DNA from: Paenibacillus alkalitolerans | GTDB lineage: Bacteria > Bacillota > Bacilli > Paenibacillales > YIM-B00363 | Assembly: GCF_016482785.1 (NCBI RefSeq) | Contig: NZ_JAEMXM010000023.1 | Location: 19,843 to 83,842, forward strand | Length of the DNA stretch: 64,000 bases | Reading direction: 5' to 3' | Shown: positions 24,948 to 36,374 of the stretch, one piece after another | Layout of the letters: each line of letters begins with the position of its first letter | Numbering within the stretch: the stretch's first letter is position 1 | Made by a program: the position numbers and the translations under genes | The notes under the pieces: generated by a model | Databases searched by the model: none | What the model was told of the DNA's origin: nothing | The model's input: the letters and a program-made list of their open reading frames with translations, nothing else

Positions 24948-25646
24948 TCAAGCGCCTATTTGGCGATTGAATTTGTTGTTGCTTGCTGTCCATGGAAGAA
25001 AATAGCCGATCGCCTTCTTTGCGCTCCATAGCGAGAAAATGAAGAAGAACGCGCCCCACACGACCGCCGGTATGCTCGTAACGCCGGCCAAGTTTGCGGC
25101 GTCTCCCGCAGCCGGCGGATTGTTCCAAGATAGAAGCAGCACCGTAAACGCGCTAAGCACCGACTCGACCAATGTCAGGAAGGCGATTAACAAGTAATAT
25201 ATCGTTCTGGCGAAGCCGATCGGGATAAGTATGGCGATCGCGTTCAACCCGATAAAGCCGAGCAGCCATTGCGCGCCGTAATCGTTTCTGACGAACAATA
25301 TGAGACTCGCAACCGCTACCGCCGTAACGAGCAGCAGCCCGAGCCGGTAATAGCCGCGGCGATGCAGGTAAAACAACAGCACGGTGAACAGGGATGCGGC
25401 CACGTAACCGGCCAGTCCTATGGGAATAAGCTGCCATCCGTGCCTGATCGCCGACGACGTGACTCCGCTATGATCCTCGTACAGGTGAATGTACATCACT
25501 TGGCCGGAAAGGAACAGCGTAGCCGCCGCATGACCGAACTCGTGGATCATCGTGTCGATGTTGCGGAAATACTCGGAAAAGGGGAGCCACTGCGTAAGCG
25601 CGAAGGATCCCACCAAAAATGCCAGCGTTATGATCCATCTGCCCAC
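24948..25646 (-). CDS. M50-family membrane metallopeptidase-like protein
   Basis: 232 residues with six or more membrane spans. The zinc-binding motif HEFGH sits at about residues 35-39 (TMIHEFGHAAATLFLSG), preceded by a signal-like span, as in the M50B group. A second ligand of the usual NxxPxxxxDG type is not evident, so activity is uncertain. It starts 39 bases after the enolase stop on the same strand and may be co-transcribed with the glycolytic genes. Substrate unknown. Confidence 0.8.
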   Translation of the reverse strand: MGRWIITLAFLVGSFALTQWLPFSEYFRNIDTMIHEFGHAAATLFLSGQVMYIHLYEDHSGVTSSAIRHGWQLIPIGLAGYVAASLFTVLLFYLHRRGYYRLGLLLVTAVAVASLILFVRNDYGAQWLLGFIGLNAIAILIPIGFARTIYYLLIAFLTLVESVLSAFTVLLLSWNNPPAAGDAANLAGVTSIPAVVWGAFFFIFSLWSAKKAIGYFLPWTASNNKFNRQIGA

Positions 25647-25685
25647 GAGCGACTCCCCCGTTTGTCGTTTTTAATCAATTATACT

Positions 25686-26987
<1,302 letters not shown>

Positions 26988-26999
26988 TCAATTTTTATG

Positions 27000-27201
27000 A
27001 ATAAGCTCAATAATTGACCTTATTTATTGCAATAGGCTCAATAATTGACCCTATTTAAGTAATCAACGCTTGAAATCGCGTGCTATTCTTGAGAATAACG
27101 GCCATTGGCCGTCTTATTCGTTAAATATTTATCCTTGTAACGATTAATAGGGTTGAAAATTCACCTTATTATCCGCGATAGGGTCATTATTTGACCTTAT
27201 G
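27000..27201. repeat. Four 25-bp palindromes plus a central palindrome in the gpmI-eno gap
   Basis: Near-identical palindromes of form AATAGGGTCAATAATTGACCTTATT begin at 27000, 27031, 27146 and 27177. They form two pairs, each with a 31-base period, flanking a different palindrome at 27093-27119 (GAATAA..GGCC-ATT-GGCC..TTATTC). In the enolase mRNA leader each would fold into a hairpin. None has a T-run. Confidence 0.8.
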
Positions 27202-27207
27202 CGGCTT

Positions 27208-28758
27208 CTACTTCAACAACGAGCGGCCCGTCATCTCTGGCGGCTGCTTGAGGCCGAGCAGCTGCAGAAGCGTCGGCGCGATGTCCGCCAGGATTCCGTC
27301 GTCACGCAAGGACAAGCCTTCGCGGGTGACGATGAGCGGCACCGGATTGATCGTATGCGCCGTGTTCCGCGTTCCGTCGGGGTTCGTCACGACGTCGGCG
27401 TTGCCGTGGTCGGCCGTGATGACGGCGATGCCGCCTTTGGCCACAACGGCTTCCACCACTTTGCCGAGGCAGTCGTCGGTCGCTTCCACCGCGCGAATCG
27501 TCGGTTCGAGCAAGCCTGAGTGGCCGACCATGTCGGGATTCGCGAAATTGAGCACGATCGCGTCATGCTTGTCGGACTCGATTTCGCGGACGCAAGCTTC
27601 GGCCACCTCGTACGCGCTCATCTCCGGCTGCAGGTCGTATGTCGCGACCTTCGGAGAATTGATCAGCACGCGCGTCTCGCCCGGAAGCTCGACGTCCCGT
27701 CCGCCGCTGAAGAAGAACGTGACGTGAGGGTACTTCTCCGTTTCGGCGATGCGCAGCTGCTTCAAGCCGTTCTGCACCAGCACTTCTCCATATGTGTTGT
27801 CCAGCTCTTTCGGCTTGTAAGCGACGTATCCGTCCACCGACTCGCTAAAGAGCGTCAAACATACGAAGTACAAATTTTTCGGAGCTTTCTCGCCGCGGTC
27901 GAAGCCGCGGAAGTCCGCGTTGGTGAATACTTGCGACAATTGGATGGCGCGGTCCGGGCGGAAATTGAAAAATACGATCGCATCGCCCGATTCAACCAGC
28001 CCTACCGGTTCGCCGTTCTCTCCGACGATGACCGTCGGCATCACGAACTCGTCGAATACCGATTTCTCGTGCGATTCGATGATCGCCTTCATCGGGTCCG
28101 TGTATTTAGGACCTTCTCCATATACCATGGCGCGATACGATTTCTCGGTGCGCTCCCAGCGCTTGTCGCGGTCCATCGCATAATAGCGCCCTTGTACCGT
28201 TGCAATGCGTCCGACGCCGATCTCCGCGATTTTCCCTTGCAGCGCGCTCATATACTTGTGCGCGCTGTCAGGCGCCACGTCGCGCCCGTCGAGGAAGGCA
28301 TGGATGTACACTTCCTCCAATTCTTCCTTCTTGCACACTTCCAGCAGCGCGAAGAGGTGCTCGATATGGCTGTGCACGCCGCCGTCGGAAAGAAGTCCGT
28401 ACAGATGCAGCTTCCTGCCGTTGTGTTTCGCATGCCGCACCGCGCCGAGAATCGTTTCGTTCCCGAAAAATTCGCCTTCCCGAATCGACTTTGATATACG
28501 GGTCAAGTCTTGGTACACGATGCGGCCGGCTCCGATATTCAAGTGGCCGACTTCGGAGTTGCCCATCTGACCTTCCGGCAAACCCACGGCTTCCCCGAAA
28601 GCCGTCAAGGCCGTATGCGGGTACGTATTCCAGTACCGGTCGAAGTTCGGCTTCTTGGCCTGCGCCACCGCATTGCCCTGGTCGTCGCCCCGCAAAGCGA
28701 ATCCGTCAAGAATGATCAGCGCTACCGGTTTCGGACGTTTGCCGTTGACAGCGCTCAT
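27208..28758 (-). CDS. gpmI: 2,3-bisphosphoglycerate-independent phosphoglycerate mutase
   Basis: 516 residues. [12 protein letters not shown] carries the first metal ligand; the catalytic Ser lies in [15 protein letters not shown] (~Ser67); [16 protein letters not shown] and [10 protein letters not shown] motifs give the other manganese ligands. It interconverts 3- and 2-phosphoglycerate. The start codon overlaps the tpiA stop by four bases. Confidence 0.98.
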   Translation of the reverse strand: MSAVNGKRPKPVALIILDGFALRGDDQGNAVAQAKKPNFDRYWNTYPHTALTAFGEAVGLPEGQMGNSEVGHLNIGAGRIVYQDLTRISKSIREGEFFGNETILGAVRHAKHNGRKLHLYGLLSDGGVHSHIEHLFALLEVCKKEELEEVYIHAFLDGRDVAPDSAHKYMSALQGKIAEIGVGRIATVQGRYYAMDRDKRWERTEKSYRAMVYGEGPKYTDPMKAIIESHEKSVFDEFVMPTVIVGENGEPVGLVESGDAIVFFNFRPDRAIQLSQVFTNADFRGFDRGEKAPKNLYFVCLTLFSESVDGYVAYKPKELDNTYGEVLVQNGLKQLRIAETEKYPHVTFFFSGGRDVELPGETRVLINSPKVATYDLQPEMSAYEVAEACVREIESDKHDAIVLNFANPDMVGHSGLLEPTIRAVEATDDCLGKVVEAVVAKGGIAVITADHGNADVVTNPDGTRNTAHTINPVPLIVTREGLSLRDDGILADIAPTLLQLLGLKQPPEMTGRSLLK

Positions 28759-29516
28759 GCGCGCGCCCCCTCAACGAGAGCGATATAAGAAGCAGGCTCC
28801 AACGACGCCCCTCCGACAAGCGCTCCGTCGATGTCCGATGCGGACATAAATTCGCGCACGTTCGCCGGCTTTACGCTTCCGCCGTACTGAATGCGAATTT
28901 TCGCCGCCGTTTCGCCGCCGAACTTATCGGCCGCCACGCTGCGGATATAGCCGATGACTTCATTCGCGTCTTCGGCGGTGGACGATTTGCCTGTGCCGAT
29001 TGCCCAAATCGGTTCGTATGCGATGACAACCGCTGCGGCTTGCTCCGCCGTCAAGCCTTCAAGCGCGGCTAACGTCTGCACGCGGCACACTTCCTTCGTG
29101 CTCCCCGCTTCGCGCTCCTCAAGCTTCTCGCCGACGCAAACGATCGGCGTCAAGCCGTATTTGAACGCGGCATGCGTCTTCTTGTTCACCGTTTCGTCCG
29201 TCTCGGCAAAATATTGCCGGCGCTCCGAGTGGCCCAAGATTACGTACTTCACGCCCAAATCAACCAGCATCGGTCCCGAAATTTCTCCGGTATAAGCTCC
29301 GGACTCTTCCCAATGCATGTTCTGCGCTCCGACTCCGACCGATGTGCCTTTCGCCGCTTCAACGAGCGCGGGAAGCGCCGTGAACGGGGCGCATACCACA
29401 GCCTCGACTCCCTGCACATTCGCTGCCGCCTGCTTCACTTCGTTTACGAACGCCGCGGCCTCGGAGCCCGTTTTGAACATTTTCCAGTTGCCCGCTATGA
29501 TCGGTGTTCTGCTCAA
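28755..29516 (-). CDS. tpiA: Triosephosphate isomerase
   Basis: 253 residues. [12 protein letters not shown] (catalytic Lys), LGHSERR (catalytic His) and [12 protein letters not shown] (catalytic Glu) are all present. The start is a TTG eight bases after GGGGAGG; no ATG fits. It interconverts dihydroxyacetone phosphate and glyceraldehyde 3-phosphate. Confidence 0.98.
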   Translation of the reverse strand: MSRTPIIAGNWKMFKTGSEAAAFVNEVKQAAANVQGVEAVVCAPFTALPALVEAAKGTSVGVGAQNMHWEESGAYTGEISGPMLVDLGVKYVILGHSERRQYFAETDETVNKKTHAAFKYGLTPIVCVGEKLEEREAGSTKEVCRVQTLAALEGLTAEQAAAVVIAYEPIWAIGTGKSSTAEDANEVIGYIRSVAADKFGGETAAKIRIQYGGSVKPANVREFMSASDIDGALVGGASLEPASYIALVEGARA

Positions 29517-29548
29517 CTGCTTCGCCTCCCCAATCTAGAGATCATGTA

Positions 29549-30736
29549 TTACTTATCGTTCAAAGCCACAACGCCCGGAAGCGCCTTGCCTTCCATAAAT
29601 TCAAGCGACGCGCCGCCGCCTGTGGAGATATGGTCCATCTTGTCGCCGAGGTTGAACTTCTCCACCGCAGCCGCCGAGTCTCCGCCTCCGATAACGGTGT
29701 ATCCGGACGTTTCGGCGCAAGCTTGCGCCACCGCCCGCGTGCCGTGCGAGAACGGCTCGATCTCGAACACGCCCATCGGCCCGTTCCAGACGACCAGCTT
29801 CGACGATTTGATCGCCTCCGCGTATATCTCGCGCGATTTCGGACCGATATCGATGCCTTCCCATTCAGCCGGGATACCGTCGACGCCGACGATTTGCGTG
29901 TTTGCGTCGGCGCCGAACTTATCGGCTACCACAATATCGACCGGCAGCAAGAAGTTAATGCCTTTCGACTTCGCTTTATTGATAAAACCAAGCGCAACGT
30001 CGAGTTTCTCGTTGTCGACCAGCGATTTGCCGATTTCATAGCCTTGCGCCTTCAAGAAAGTATAGGACAAGCCACCGCCGATGATGACGTTATCGGCGAT
30101 CTCGAGCAGGTTGTTGATGACGTCGATTTTATCTTTCACCTTCGCTCCGCCGACAATTGCCGTAAACGGACGGTCCGGGTCGGACAACGCTTTGCCGAGA
30201 ACCGCAAGCTCTTTCTCCATCAGCAGGCCGGATACCGCCGGCAAGTGATGAGCGATGCCTTCCGTCGAAGCGTGCGCCCGGTGCGCCGCGCCGAAAGCGT
30301 CGTTCACGTAAATATCCGCGAGAGACGCAAACGCCTTGGCCAACTCCGTATCGTTCTTCTCTTCGCCCGGATAGAAGCGGACATTTTCAAGCAGCAATAC
30401 ATCGCCGCTGCCGAGAGCGTCGACTTGCGCTTTGACGGCGTCGCCGATCGCTTCGTCGGCTTTAACCACCGGACGGCCCAACAACTCCGATAAACGAGCC
30501 GCGACAGGAGTCAGACGCATATCTTCAACGACTTGTCCTTTCGGACGCCCCAAGTGGCTCGCGAGAATCACTTTCGCGCCTTTCTCCGTCAAGTAACGAA
30601 TCGTCGGCAATGTCTCGCGAATCCGCGTGTCGTCGGTAATCCTGCCGTCTTCAAGCGGCACGTTGAAGTCGACCCGCACGAACACCCTTTTGCCCGATAC
30701 GTCGATGTCTTTCACGCTTTTTTTGTTATAAGCCAT
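29549..30736 (-). CDS. pgk: Phosphoglycerate kinase
   Basis: 395 residues. [20 protein letters not shown] at the N-terminus, [20 protein letters not shown] and the nucleotide-binding [12 protein letters not shown] near the C-terminus are family signatures. It makes ATP from 1,3-bisphosphoglycerate. The start has GGAGGAGAG upstream. In the 105-base gap to gap, AAGGCGC and GCGCCTT (about 30781-30814) can pair, a possible processing hairpin. Confidence 0.98.
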   Translation of the reverse strand: MAYNKKSVKDIDVSGKRVFVRVDFNVPLEDGRITDDTRIRETLPTIRYLTEKGAKVILASHLGRPKGQVVEDMRLTPVAARLSELLGRPVVKADEAIGDAVKAQVDALGSGDVLLLENVRFYPGEEKNDTELAKAFASLADIYVNDAFGAAHRAHASTEGIAHHLPAVSGLLMEKELAVLGKALSDPDRPFTAIVGGAKVKDKIDVINNLLEIADNVIIGGGLSYTFLKAQGYEIGKSLVDNEKLDVALGFINKAKSKGINFLLPVDIVVADKFGADANTQIVGVDGIPAEWEGIDIGPKSREIYAEAIKSSKLVVWNGPMGVFEIEPFSHGTRAVAQACAETSGYTVIGGGDSAAAVEKFNLGDKMDHISTGGGASLEFMEGKALPGVVALNDK

Positions 30737-30841
30737 GACTTCGCTCTCCTCCCGTTATATGTACTTAAACCCGCCGAAAGGCGCCCCCGTTTATTGAGAA
30801 CCGGTGCGCCTTCCGTGTATACGGGCTCTAATGCTTACGGA

Positions 30842-31858
<1,017 letters not shown>

Positions 31859-31928
31859 CTAATAATAAATGATTTATTTCAAGACAGCTACCGCGGGCAG
31901 CCGAATTTCGCCGCAGCCCGTGCAGTCG

Positions 31929-32978
31929 TCAAGAGAACTTAAACATGTTTTGCGCGGCCGCTTCGTCGGTGATGAGGACGTCTTCGTGGCCGTTCTTCAG
32001 CACGGCCGCGATCGATTGCGCCTTGCTTGCTCCTCCCGCAACCGCGATTACGGTTTCGGTCCGTTCGATATCCTCGAGACGAAGTCCGACGGTGGGCATC
32101 TTGTGGACGACCAGGCCATCCCGGTTAAAGTAATACCCGAACGCTTCCGCAACCGCTCCATCTTCCTGCAGCTTGCGGATCGTACCTTCGTCCAGCCTCC
32201 GGCGTCTCGCCATGACGAGCGCTTCTCCTATACCGTGCACAACGATGCGGGCGCGGCGTACGATGTCGGCCACTTCGCGAATTTGCGGCTCGCCCATGAG
32301 CGATTGGACCGCTTCTTCGCTTACGTCGTCCGGCACATGCATCAGCCGGTATTCGCCGCCGGTCTTCTTCGCCATTGCCGAAGCGATTGTGCCGGCCTGC
32401 AGCTCGACGCGCTCTCCCAGTCCGCCGCGGGCCGGCACATACAATGCTCCGCGCAGCTGGGGGGTGGCGCTCAAGTGCTGGGCCACCTCCACAATGGTGG
32501 AACCGCCCGTAACGGCGATGACGGCGCCTGCGCCGGCGGCTTCGGGCGCCGAGTCCGCCGCGGCGGCTTTGGCCAGCGCGGCCGCGCCCGCTCTCCCGAG
32601 CTCGCGCTTCGCGAGCAAGTCCGTGTCGCAGTCTCCGGGCACGACGACCACTTGCCACAGCCCGAACGCGGCCGCGATCCGGTCTTCGAGCTCGGTAAGG
32701 CCGAACCACTCCTTCATCATGGGCTCCATCTCGTCGAGAAGCTTCAGACCGGCATCGTTAATGCGCATCCCGGACGGATCGATCTCGACAAGCCCTTGCC
32801 CTTTCAAAAACTCGGTTTCGGCTCGCAGGACGCGCTCGGTCATATGTAACGCCGATGCCAGCGTTCTCCGGCCCACCAAACCCGAATACCGGATTTGGCG
32901 GAGGATCGTATAGCGCTTCTTTAGTGTTTCCACAATATCCGGCGCTAAAAGTTTTTGTATTTCTAGAACGGCCCGCAC
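31929..32978 (-). CDS. cggR: Central glycolytic genes regulator CggR
   Basis: 349 residues of the SorC/DeoR sugar-binding repressor family. The N-terminal helix-turn-helix reads GRRTLASALHMTERVLRAETEFLKGQGL; the C-terminal effector domain holds VVPGDCDTD and VIAVTGGSTIVEVAQHL. In Bacillus it represses the gap operon until fructose-1,6-bisphosphate binds. The start is the GTG of VRAVLEIQK after TAGGGGTG; upstream codons run into the promoter. The segment around residues 140-165 is very alanine-rich (KAAAADSAPEAAGAGA), an unusual insertion. Its operator is visible upstream. Confidence 0.95.
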   Translation of the reverse strand: MRAVLEIQKLLAPDIVETLKKRYTILRQIRYSGLVGRRTLASALHMTERVLRAETEFLKGQGLVEIDPSGMRINDAGLKLLDEMEPMMKEWFGLTELEDRIAAAFGLWQVVVVPGDCDTDLLAKRELGRAGAAALAKAAAADSAPEAAGAGAVIAVTGGSTIVEVAQHLSATPQLRGALYVPARGGLGERVELQAGTIASAMAKKTGGEYRLMHVPDDVSEEAVQSLMGEPQIREVADIVRRARIVVHGIGEALVMARRRRLDEGTIRKLQEDGAVAEAFGYYFNRDGLVVHKMPTVGLRLEDIERTETVIAVAGGASKAQSIAAVLKNGHEDVLITDEAAAQNMFKFS

Positions 32979-33064
32979 GGCGAACACCCCTACCGCTGTC
33001 AACGATGGATCGGCAAAGGCCAACACATTCCATTGTGTCCCTAAACCTGTTTCACAAAACCGCT

Positions 33065-33100
33065 GGACTCAAAATGTCCCGGTCATGCAAAATGAGTCCC
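33065..33100 (-). promoter_or_regulatory. cggR: Candidate CggR operator (two direct repeats)
   Basis: On the minus strand GGGACTCATTTTG is followed by CGGGACATTTTGAGTCC, two direct repeats of GGGAC..ATTTTG, matching the CGGGAC-N6-TGTC-type tandem layout of known CggR operators in general form. A weaker third copy (AGGGACACAATGG) follows at about 33030-33042. It lies just downstream of the promoter, so CggR would block elongation. Confidence 0.65.
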
Positions 33101-33132
33101 ACTCGCCGCAAAAAAAATTGATTTCTGTAGTT

Positions 33133-33161
33133 ATTGTACTTGAATCGGGGTGCGGTTGCAA
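33133..33161 (-). promoter_or_regulatory. Sigma-A promoter of the cggR operon
   Basis: TTGCAA, 17 bases, TACAAT on the minus strand, about 155 bases before the cggR start, with the CggR operator between. Confidence 0.65.
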
Positions 33162-33220
33162 CCTTTTTCCATGCCTAATTTTCCGCCCGTAGCTCCCATC
33201 ATTCGGCAGTGCGCAAACAC

Positions 33221-33249
33221 TTGATTTTTATTCGCCGTTATCATATACT
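33221..33249 (+). promoter_or_regulatory. Sigma-A promoter of tRNA-Arg
   Basis: TTGATT, 17 bases, TATACT, ending 25 bases before the tRNA 5' end. Both boxes are close to consensus. Confidence 0.75.
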
Positions 33250-33273
33250 TATCTTCGCTGTCCTTATTATTAT

Positions 33274-33348
33274 GCGCTCGTGGTCCAATGGATATGACGC
33301 AGGCCTCCGGAGCCTGAGATCGGGGTTCAATTCCCTGCGAGCGCGCCA
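33274..33348 (+). tRNA. tRNA-Arg (anticodon CCG)
   Basis: 75 bases including encoded CCA. Acceptor stem GCGCTCG/CGAGCGC, anticodon stem CAGGC/GCCTG with loop CTCCGGA (anticodon CCG, reading CGG), T-loop GGTTCAATTCC. It stands alone with its own promoter and terminator. Confidence 0.96.
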
Positions 33349-33362
33349 TACATATGAAGCTG

Positions 33363-33396
33363 GAGCAATCGATCATGGATCGGTTGCTCTTTTTGC
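33363..33396 (+). terminator. Terminator of tRNA-Arg
   Basis: GAGCAATCGATC and GATCGGTTGCTC arms (with a wobble pair) followed by TTTTT. Confidence 0.85.
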
Positions 33397-33410
33397 TATA
33401 AAACTCATTG

Positions 33411-33450
33411 TTTGACCTTCTTTGACTTTACAGGCGGATTGGAGTATGAT
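33411..33450 (+). promoter_or_regulatory. clpP promoter with CtsR operator
   Basis: The -35 box TTGACT (33422-33427), 17 bases, and TATGAT (33445-33450) form a strong sigma-A promoter. TTTGACC-TTC-TTTGACT at 33411-33427 is the inverse of a perfect CtsR box ((A/G)GTCAAA-NAN-(A/G)GTCAAA) and covers the -35 box, so the class-III heat-shock repressor would block it. Confidence 0.88.
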
Positions 33451-33500
33451 GTTGTTGGTAACAATAAATAACAATGTTGCGAACGGAGGAATGGACTAAT

Positions 33501-34088
33501 ATGAATATGAACTTGGTTCCTATGGTCGTGGAGCAAACGAACCGCGGCGAGCGTGCTTATGATATTTACTCTCGATTGTTGAAGGATCGCATCATTTTCC
33601 TGGGAACGCCGGTGAACGACGTTGTTGCGAACAGCATTATCGCTCAATTGTTGTTCTTGGCGGCAGACGATCCGGAAAAAGATATCTCCCTGTACATTAA
33701 CAGCCCTGGCGGCTCAATCACGGCCGGCATGGCAATCTACGATACGATGCAGTACATTAAACCGGACGTCGCAACAATTTGCGTAGGCATGGCGGCGTCT
33801 ATGGGCGCCTTCTTGCTGACGGCGGGCGCGAAAGGCAAACGTTTCTCCCTGCCGAACGGAGAAGTAATGATCCACCAGCCGCTCGGTGGAGCCGAAGGCC
33901 AAGCGACGGACATTGAAATCCGCGCGAGACGCATCTTGAAGATGCGCGATAAGTTGAACCGCATCTTGGCAGACCGCACGGGTCAGCCGCTCGAGCGCAT
34001 CGAGAAGGATACGGACCGCGACTATTTCATGACGGCGGAAGAAGCCCGCGAGTACGGTCTCGTGGACAAGGTTATCGAGAAACTGTAA
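33501..34088 (+). CDS. clpP: ATP-dependent Clp protease proteolytic subunit
   Basis: 195 residues. Catalytic Ser in [11 protein letters not shown], His in MIHQPLGG, and Asp in the DTDRDYFM region form the triad; [17 protein letters not shown] is a family signature. ClpP forms the 14-mer chamber that works with ClpX, ClpC and ClpE, including on tmRNA-tagged proteins. CGGAGGA is 10 bases before the chosen ATG; a second ATG two codons later is also possible. CtsR control is predicted from the operator. Confidence 0.98.
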   Translation: MNMNLVPMVVEQTNRGERAYDIYSRLLKDRIIFLGTPVNDVVANSIIAQLLFLAADDPEKDISLYINSPGGSITAGMAIYDTMQYIKPDVATICVGMAASMGAFLLTAGAKGKRFSLPNGEVMIHQPLGGAEGQATDIEIRARRILKMRDKLNRILADRTGQPLERIEKDTDRDYFMTAEEAREYGLVDKVIEKL

Positions 34089-34118
34089 CGTTTGTTGGTG
34101 TAAGGCGGTGGAGCGCTC

Positions 34119-34140
34119 CGGCGATTCGCCGCTTTTTTTT
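34119..34140 (+). terminator. Terminator of clpP
   Basis: CGGCG-ATT-CGCCG stem followed by CTTTTTTTT. Confidence 0.85.
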
Positions 34141-34158
34141 GTGAAGAAGAGCTGCAAC

Positions 34159-34194
34159 AAAAAAACCGCCCCAACCCGACCGGGCAGGAGCGCC
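34159..34194 (-). terminator. Terminator of the SIMPL-domain gene
   Basis: On the minus strand an imperfect stem (CGC..CC..CCCG / CGGG..GG..GCG) is followed by seven T residues, immediately after the stop. It is convergent with the clpP terminator. Confidence 0.7.
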
Positions 34195-34199
34195 TTATG

Positions 34200-34958
34200 T
34201 TACATCTCGTATGTCACAGTTACCGAAGTCGTGTACTCCAATTCGCCCGGCTGCACCGATGTCGAGGCTCCGTCGGCGGCCGCCGACTCACCCTTCGCCA
34301 TCGGGTAGTAAGGAGGCGCATCGTTGTTCACACCGTGCTGCTGCACATTGAGCACGCCCTTCAACGACCGTTTCGCATACTTCGCGATCGCCCCGGCTTT
34401 CACTTCGGCGTTCGCCATCGCCTTCTCAATCGCCTGCAGCTCGTACTCCTCGCTCTTCTCCGTGCCGAACTGAATGCCGTTCATCCGGTTGGCTCCCGCT
34501 TTGGACACCGCGTCCAACAGCTGGCCCAGCTTATCCAAATTGCGGTACGTTACGACAATGGAGTGATCCGCCGTATAACCGGAAATGACCGGCTGGCCTT
34601 TATCCGGATAAGAGTATTCCGGATTCACGTAAAAACCGTTCGTCTTAATGTCTTTCTTCGCAATGCCGAATTTTTCGATAAGCGCTTTCTCAACAGCCGC
34701 AAACAACTTGGCATTCTCCGTCTGCGCCTCGTTCGCCGTCTTGCCCTTTGAGAACACTCCGATGTTTACATACGCGACATCGGGTTGGATCATGATTTTA
34801 CCTTGGCCCGTTACCGTAATAGTCCGCGTCTCGACCTGTTCCGCCGCCATTGCCGTTCCTCCCCGCAGCGTGTCCGCCAGCGAAGGACCGTACAACGGCG
34901 CCGCCGCCAACAAAGCGCCGGCCAGCGCTGCCGCAACCCAACGTTTCACACCGAACAT
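34200..34958 (-). CDS. Secreted SIMPL-domain (DUF541) protein
   Basis: 252 residues. A signal peptide (RWVAAALAGALLAAAPLYG...AMAA) precedes the SIMPL domain: TRTITVTGQGKIMIQPDVAYVNIGVFSKGKTANEAQTENA, then SGYTADHSIVVTYRNLDKLGQLLDAVSKAGANRMNGIQFG. The family includes YggE and BP26, exported proteins linked to oxidative stress, with no defined enzyme activity. GGAGG precedes the start. It may be co-transcribed with map upstream. Confidence 0.9.
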   Translation of the reverse strand: MFGVKRWVAAALAGALLAAAPLYGPSLADTLRGGTAMAAEQVETRTITVTGQGKIMIQPDVAYVNIGVFSKGKTANEAQTENAKLFAAVEKALIEKFGIAKKDIKTNGFYVNPEYSYPDKGQPVISGYTADHSIVVTYRNLDKLGQLLDAVSKAGANRMNGIQFGTEKSEEYELQAIEKAMANAEVKAGAIAKYAKRSLKGVLNVQQHGVNNDAPPYYPMAKGESAAADGASTSVQPGELEYTTSVTVTYEM

Positions 34959-35040
34959 ATATCATTCTCCCTCCAGTGATTTTCACATTTGTAGACGATA
35001 TGTCGGGGAAAAATGTTGCCGGCAGACCGGGACAAATTCA

Positions 35041-35829
35041 TCAAAGTTTCGTTAAAATGATCGGCTCGCTTTCCGTCACGATAACCGTATGTTCGAATTG
35101 GGAAACGAAACCGCCGTCCGGCAGCAGCAGCGCCCAACCGTCGTCGCCTTCCTCCACGTACTGAGCGCCGCCTGTCGCCAAGAAAGGCTCTATCGCAAGC
35201 ACCATGCCTCTCTTCAACAAGCGCCGGTCGCGCGGTTCCGGATAGCTGAAGATGTGCTCGGGCTCTTCATGAAGCTTGAGCCCGATGCCGTGTCCCGTTA
35301 AATTGCGGATGACGCTGTAGCCGGAATCCCTCGCCACCTTCATCACCGCTTTTCCGAGCTCGCTTATTTTTGCGCCGGCTTTCGCCTTCGAAAGCGCGGC
35401 ATATAACGCCTTTTCGGATGCGGCCAGCAGCTTAAGCTTCTCCATATGAGCGGAAGCCATAACATTAGCGTTCCGATGCGCACCGGGACTGGTCCCCACT
35501 ACCATCGTAGCCCCCGTATCCGAATAATAGCCGTTCAACGCCGCCGACACGTCAACATTTACGATATCGCCCTCTTGCAGCGGCCTTGCATTTGGTATGC
35601 CGTGAGCCGCACACCGGTTGACGCTGATGCAGGTCGCTCCGGGAAAGTCATATTCTTTACGCGGCGCCGACACCGCTCCGTGTTCCGCCAAAACCCGTTC
35701 GCCGACCCGGTCCAATTCCAATGTCGTAATTCCCGGCCGAACAGCCAGCAACATCGCTTCCCTCGCTGCCGCCACCGCGCGTCCGGCCTTCTTCAGGCCT
35801 TCAATATCCGCTTCGGATCCGACAATCAT
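35041..35829 (-). CDS. map: Methionine aminopeptidase, type I
   Basis: 262 residues. Metal ligands occur in VNVDVSAALNGYYSDTGATMVVG, GHGIGLKLHEEP, and IEPFLATGG; SVNRCAAHGIPN is the usual substrate loop. It removes the initiator Met from new proteins. The start MIVGSEADIEGLKKAG follows GGGAGGT. This is a map gene outside the ribosomal-protein operon, so the cell may carry a second copy elsewhere. Confidence 0.96.
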   Translation of the reverse strand: MIVGSEADIEGLKKAGRAVAAAREAMLLAVRPGITTLELDRVGERVLAEHGAVSAPRKEYDFPGATCISVNRCAAHGIPNARPLQEGDIVNVDVSAALNGYYSDTGATMVVGTSPGAHRNANVMASAHMEKLKLLAASEKALYAALSKAKAGAKISELGKAVMKVARDSGYSVIRNLTGHGIGLKLHEEPEHIFSYPEPRDRRLLKRGMVLAIEPFLATGGAQYVEEGDDGWALLLPDGGFVSQFEHTVIVTESEPIILTKL

Positions 35830-35942
35830 AATGTACCTCCCTTGAATGAAAAAAGCTTCCGCTTGTCCGGAAGCCGCTCTTCTTTCCGATATAGAATGTT
35901 TATGTTCAATACAATTATTATGTGACGAAAACATTCTGTACC

Positions 35943-36005
35943 AAGAAAAACTTCCTCAAAATCGCGGTCGCTCTTCCTTGAATTAATCCGAAAGAAGTTT
36001 TTCTT
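35943..36005 (-). repeat. Dispersed palindromic repeat, copy B
   Basis: Same 63-base element as copy A in the opposite orientation (AAGAAAAACTTC...GAAGTTTTTCTT ends; core CCTTGAA on the plus strand). Its end overlaps the first two bases of the ptsH stop codon region, so it forms the very 3' end of that gene's message and may act as its terminator. Confidence 0.88.
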
Positions 36006-36273
36006 ATTGATTCTCTAGTTCTTCCTTGCTTACCAAAGCTACTAAAGCGGTTACAGCTTGCTCTGCGTCAGAACCGTCCGCGCTGATGTAAATCTCGGTT
36101 CCAGAACTGATCGCTAAGCTCATAATACCCATAATGCTCTTCGCGTTGACTTTCTTCTCGTCCTTCTCGACAAATACTTCGGATGAGAATTTATTCGCTT
36201 CTTGCACGAATAGAGCCGCGGGTCTGGCGTGAAGACCGGTTTTCAATTTGACGACCACTGGCTGTTTCGTCAT
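36004..36273 (-). CDS. ptsH: HPr family phosphocarrier protein (His15 and Ser46 both present) at the crh locus
   Basis: 89 residues. His15 in TGLHARPAALF is the PTS phosphorylation site; Ser46 in NAKSIMGIMSLA is the site for HPr kinase, whose gene is in this window. The position after rapZ-yvcK-whiA is that of crh in Bacillus subtilis, but Crh has Gln at position 15, whereas this protein keeps His and so should be a working HPr. Phosphorylated at Ser46 it would be the CcpA co-repressor. It has its own extended -10 promoter. Whether the genome has another HPr cannot be told here. Confidence 0.92.
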   Translation of the reverse strand: MTKQPVVVKLKTGLHARPAALFVQEANKFSSEVFVEKDEKKVNAKSIMGIMSLAISSGTEIYISADGSDAEQAVTALVALVSKEELENQ

Positions 36274-36323
36274 GAGTCCAATATCCCCCTAACGTCACAA
36301 GACGATCATTCATGTTTTTTCCT

Positions 36324-36332
36324 ATTATAGCA
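36324..36332 (-). promoter_or_regulatory. Extended -10 promoter of the HPr gene
   Basis: TGCTATAAT on the minus strand, a perfect extended -10 element, 51 bases before the start codon. No clear -35 box. Confidence 0.65.
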
Positions 36333-36374
36333 TTATTCAAACCTTGACACTAGAATGCGAACAACATTTGACCG

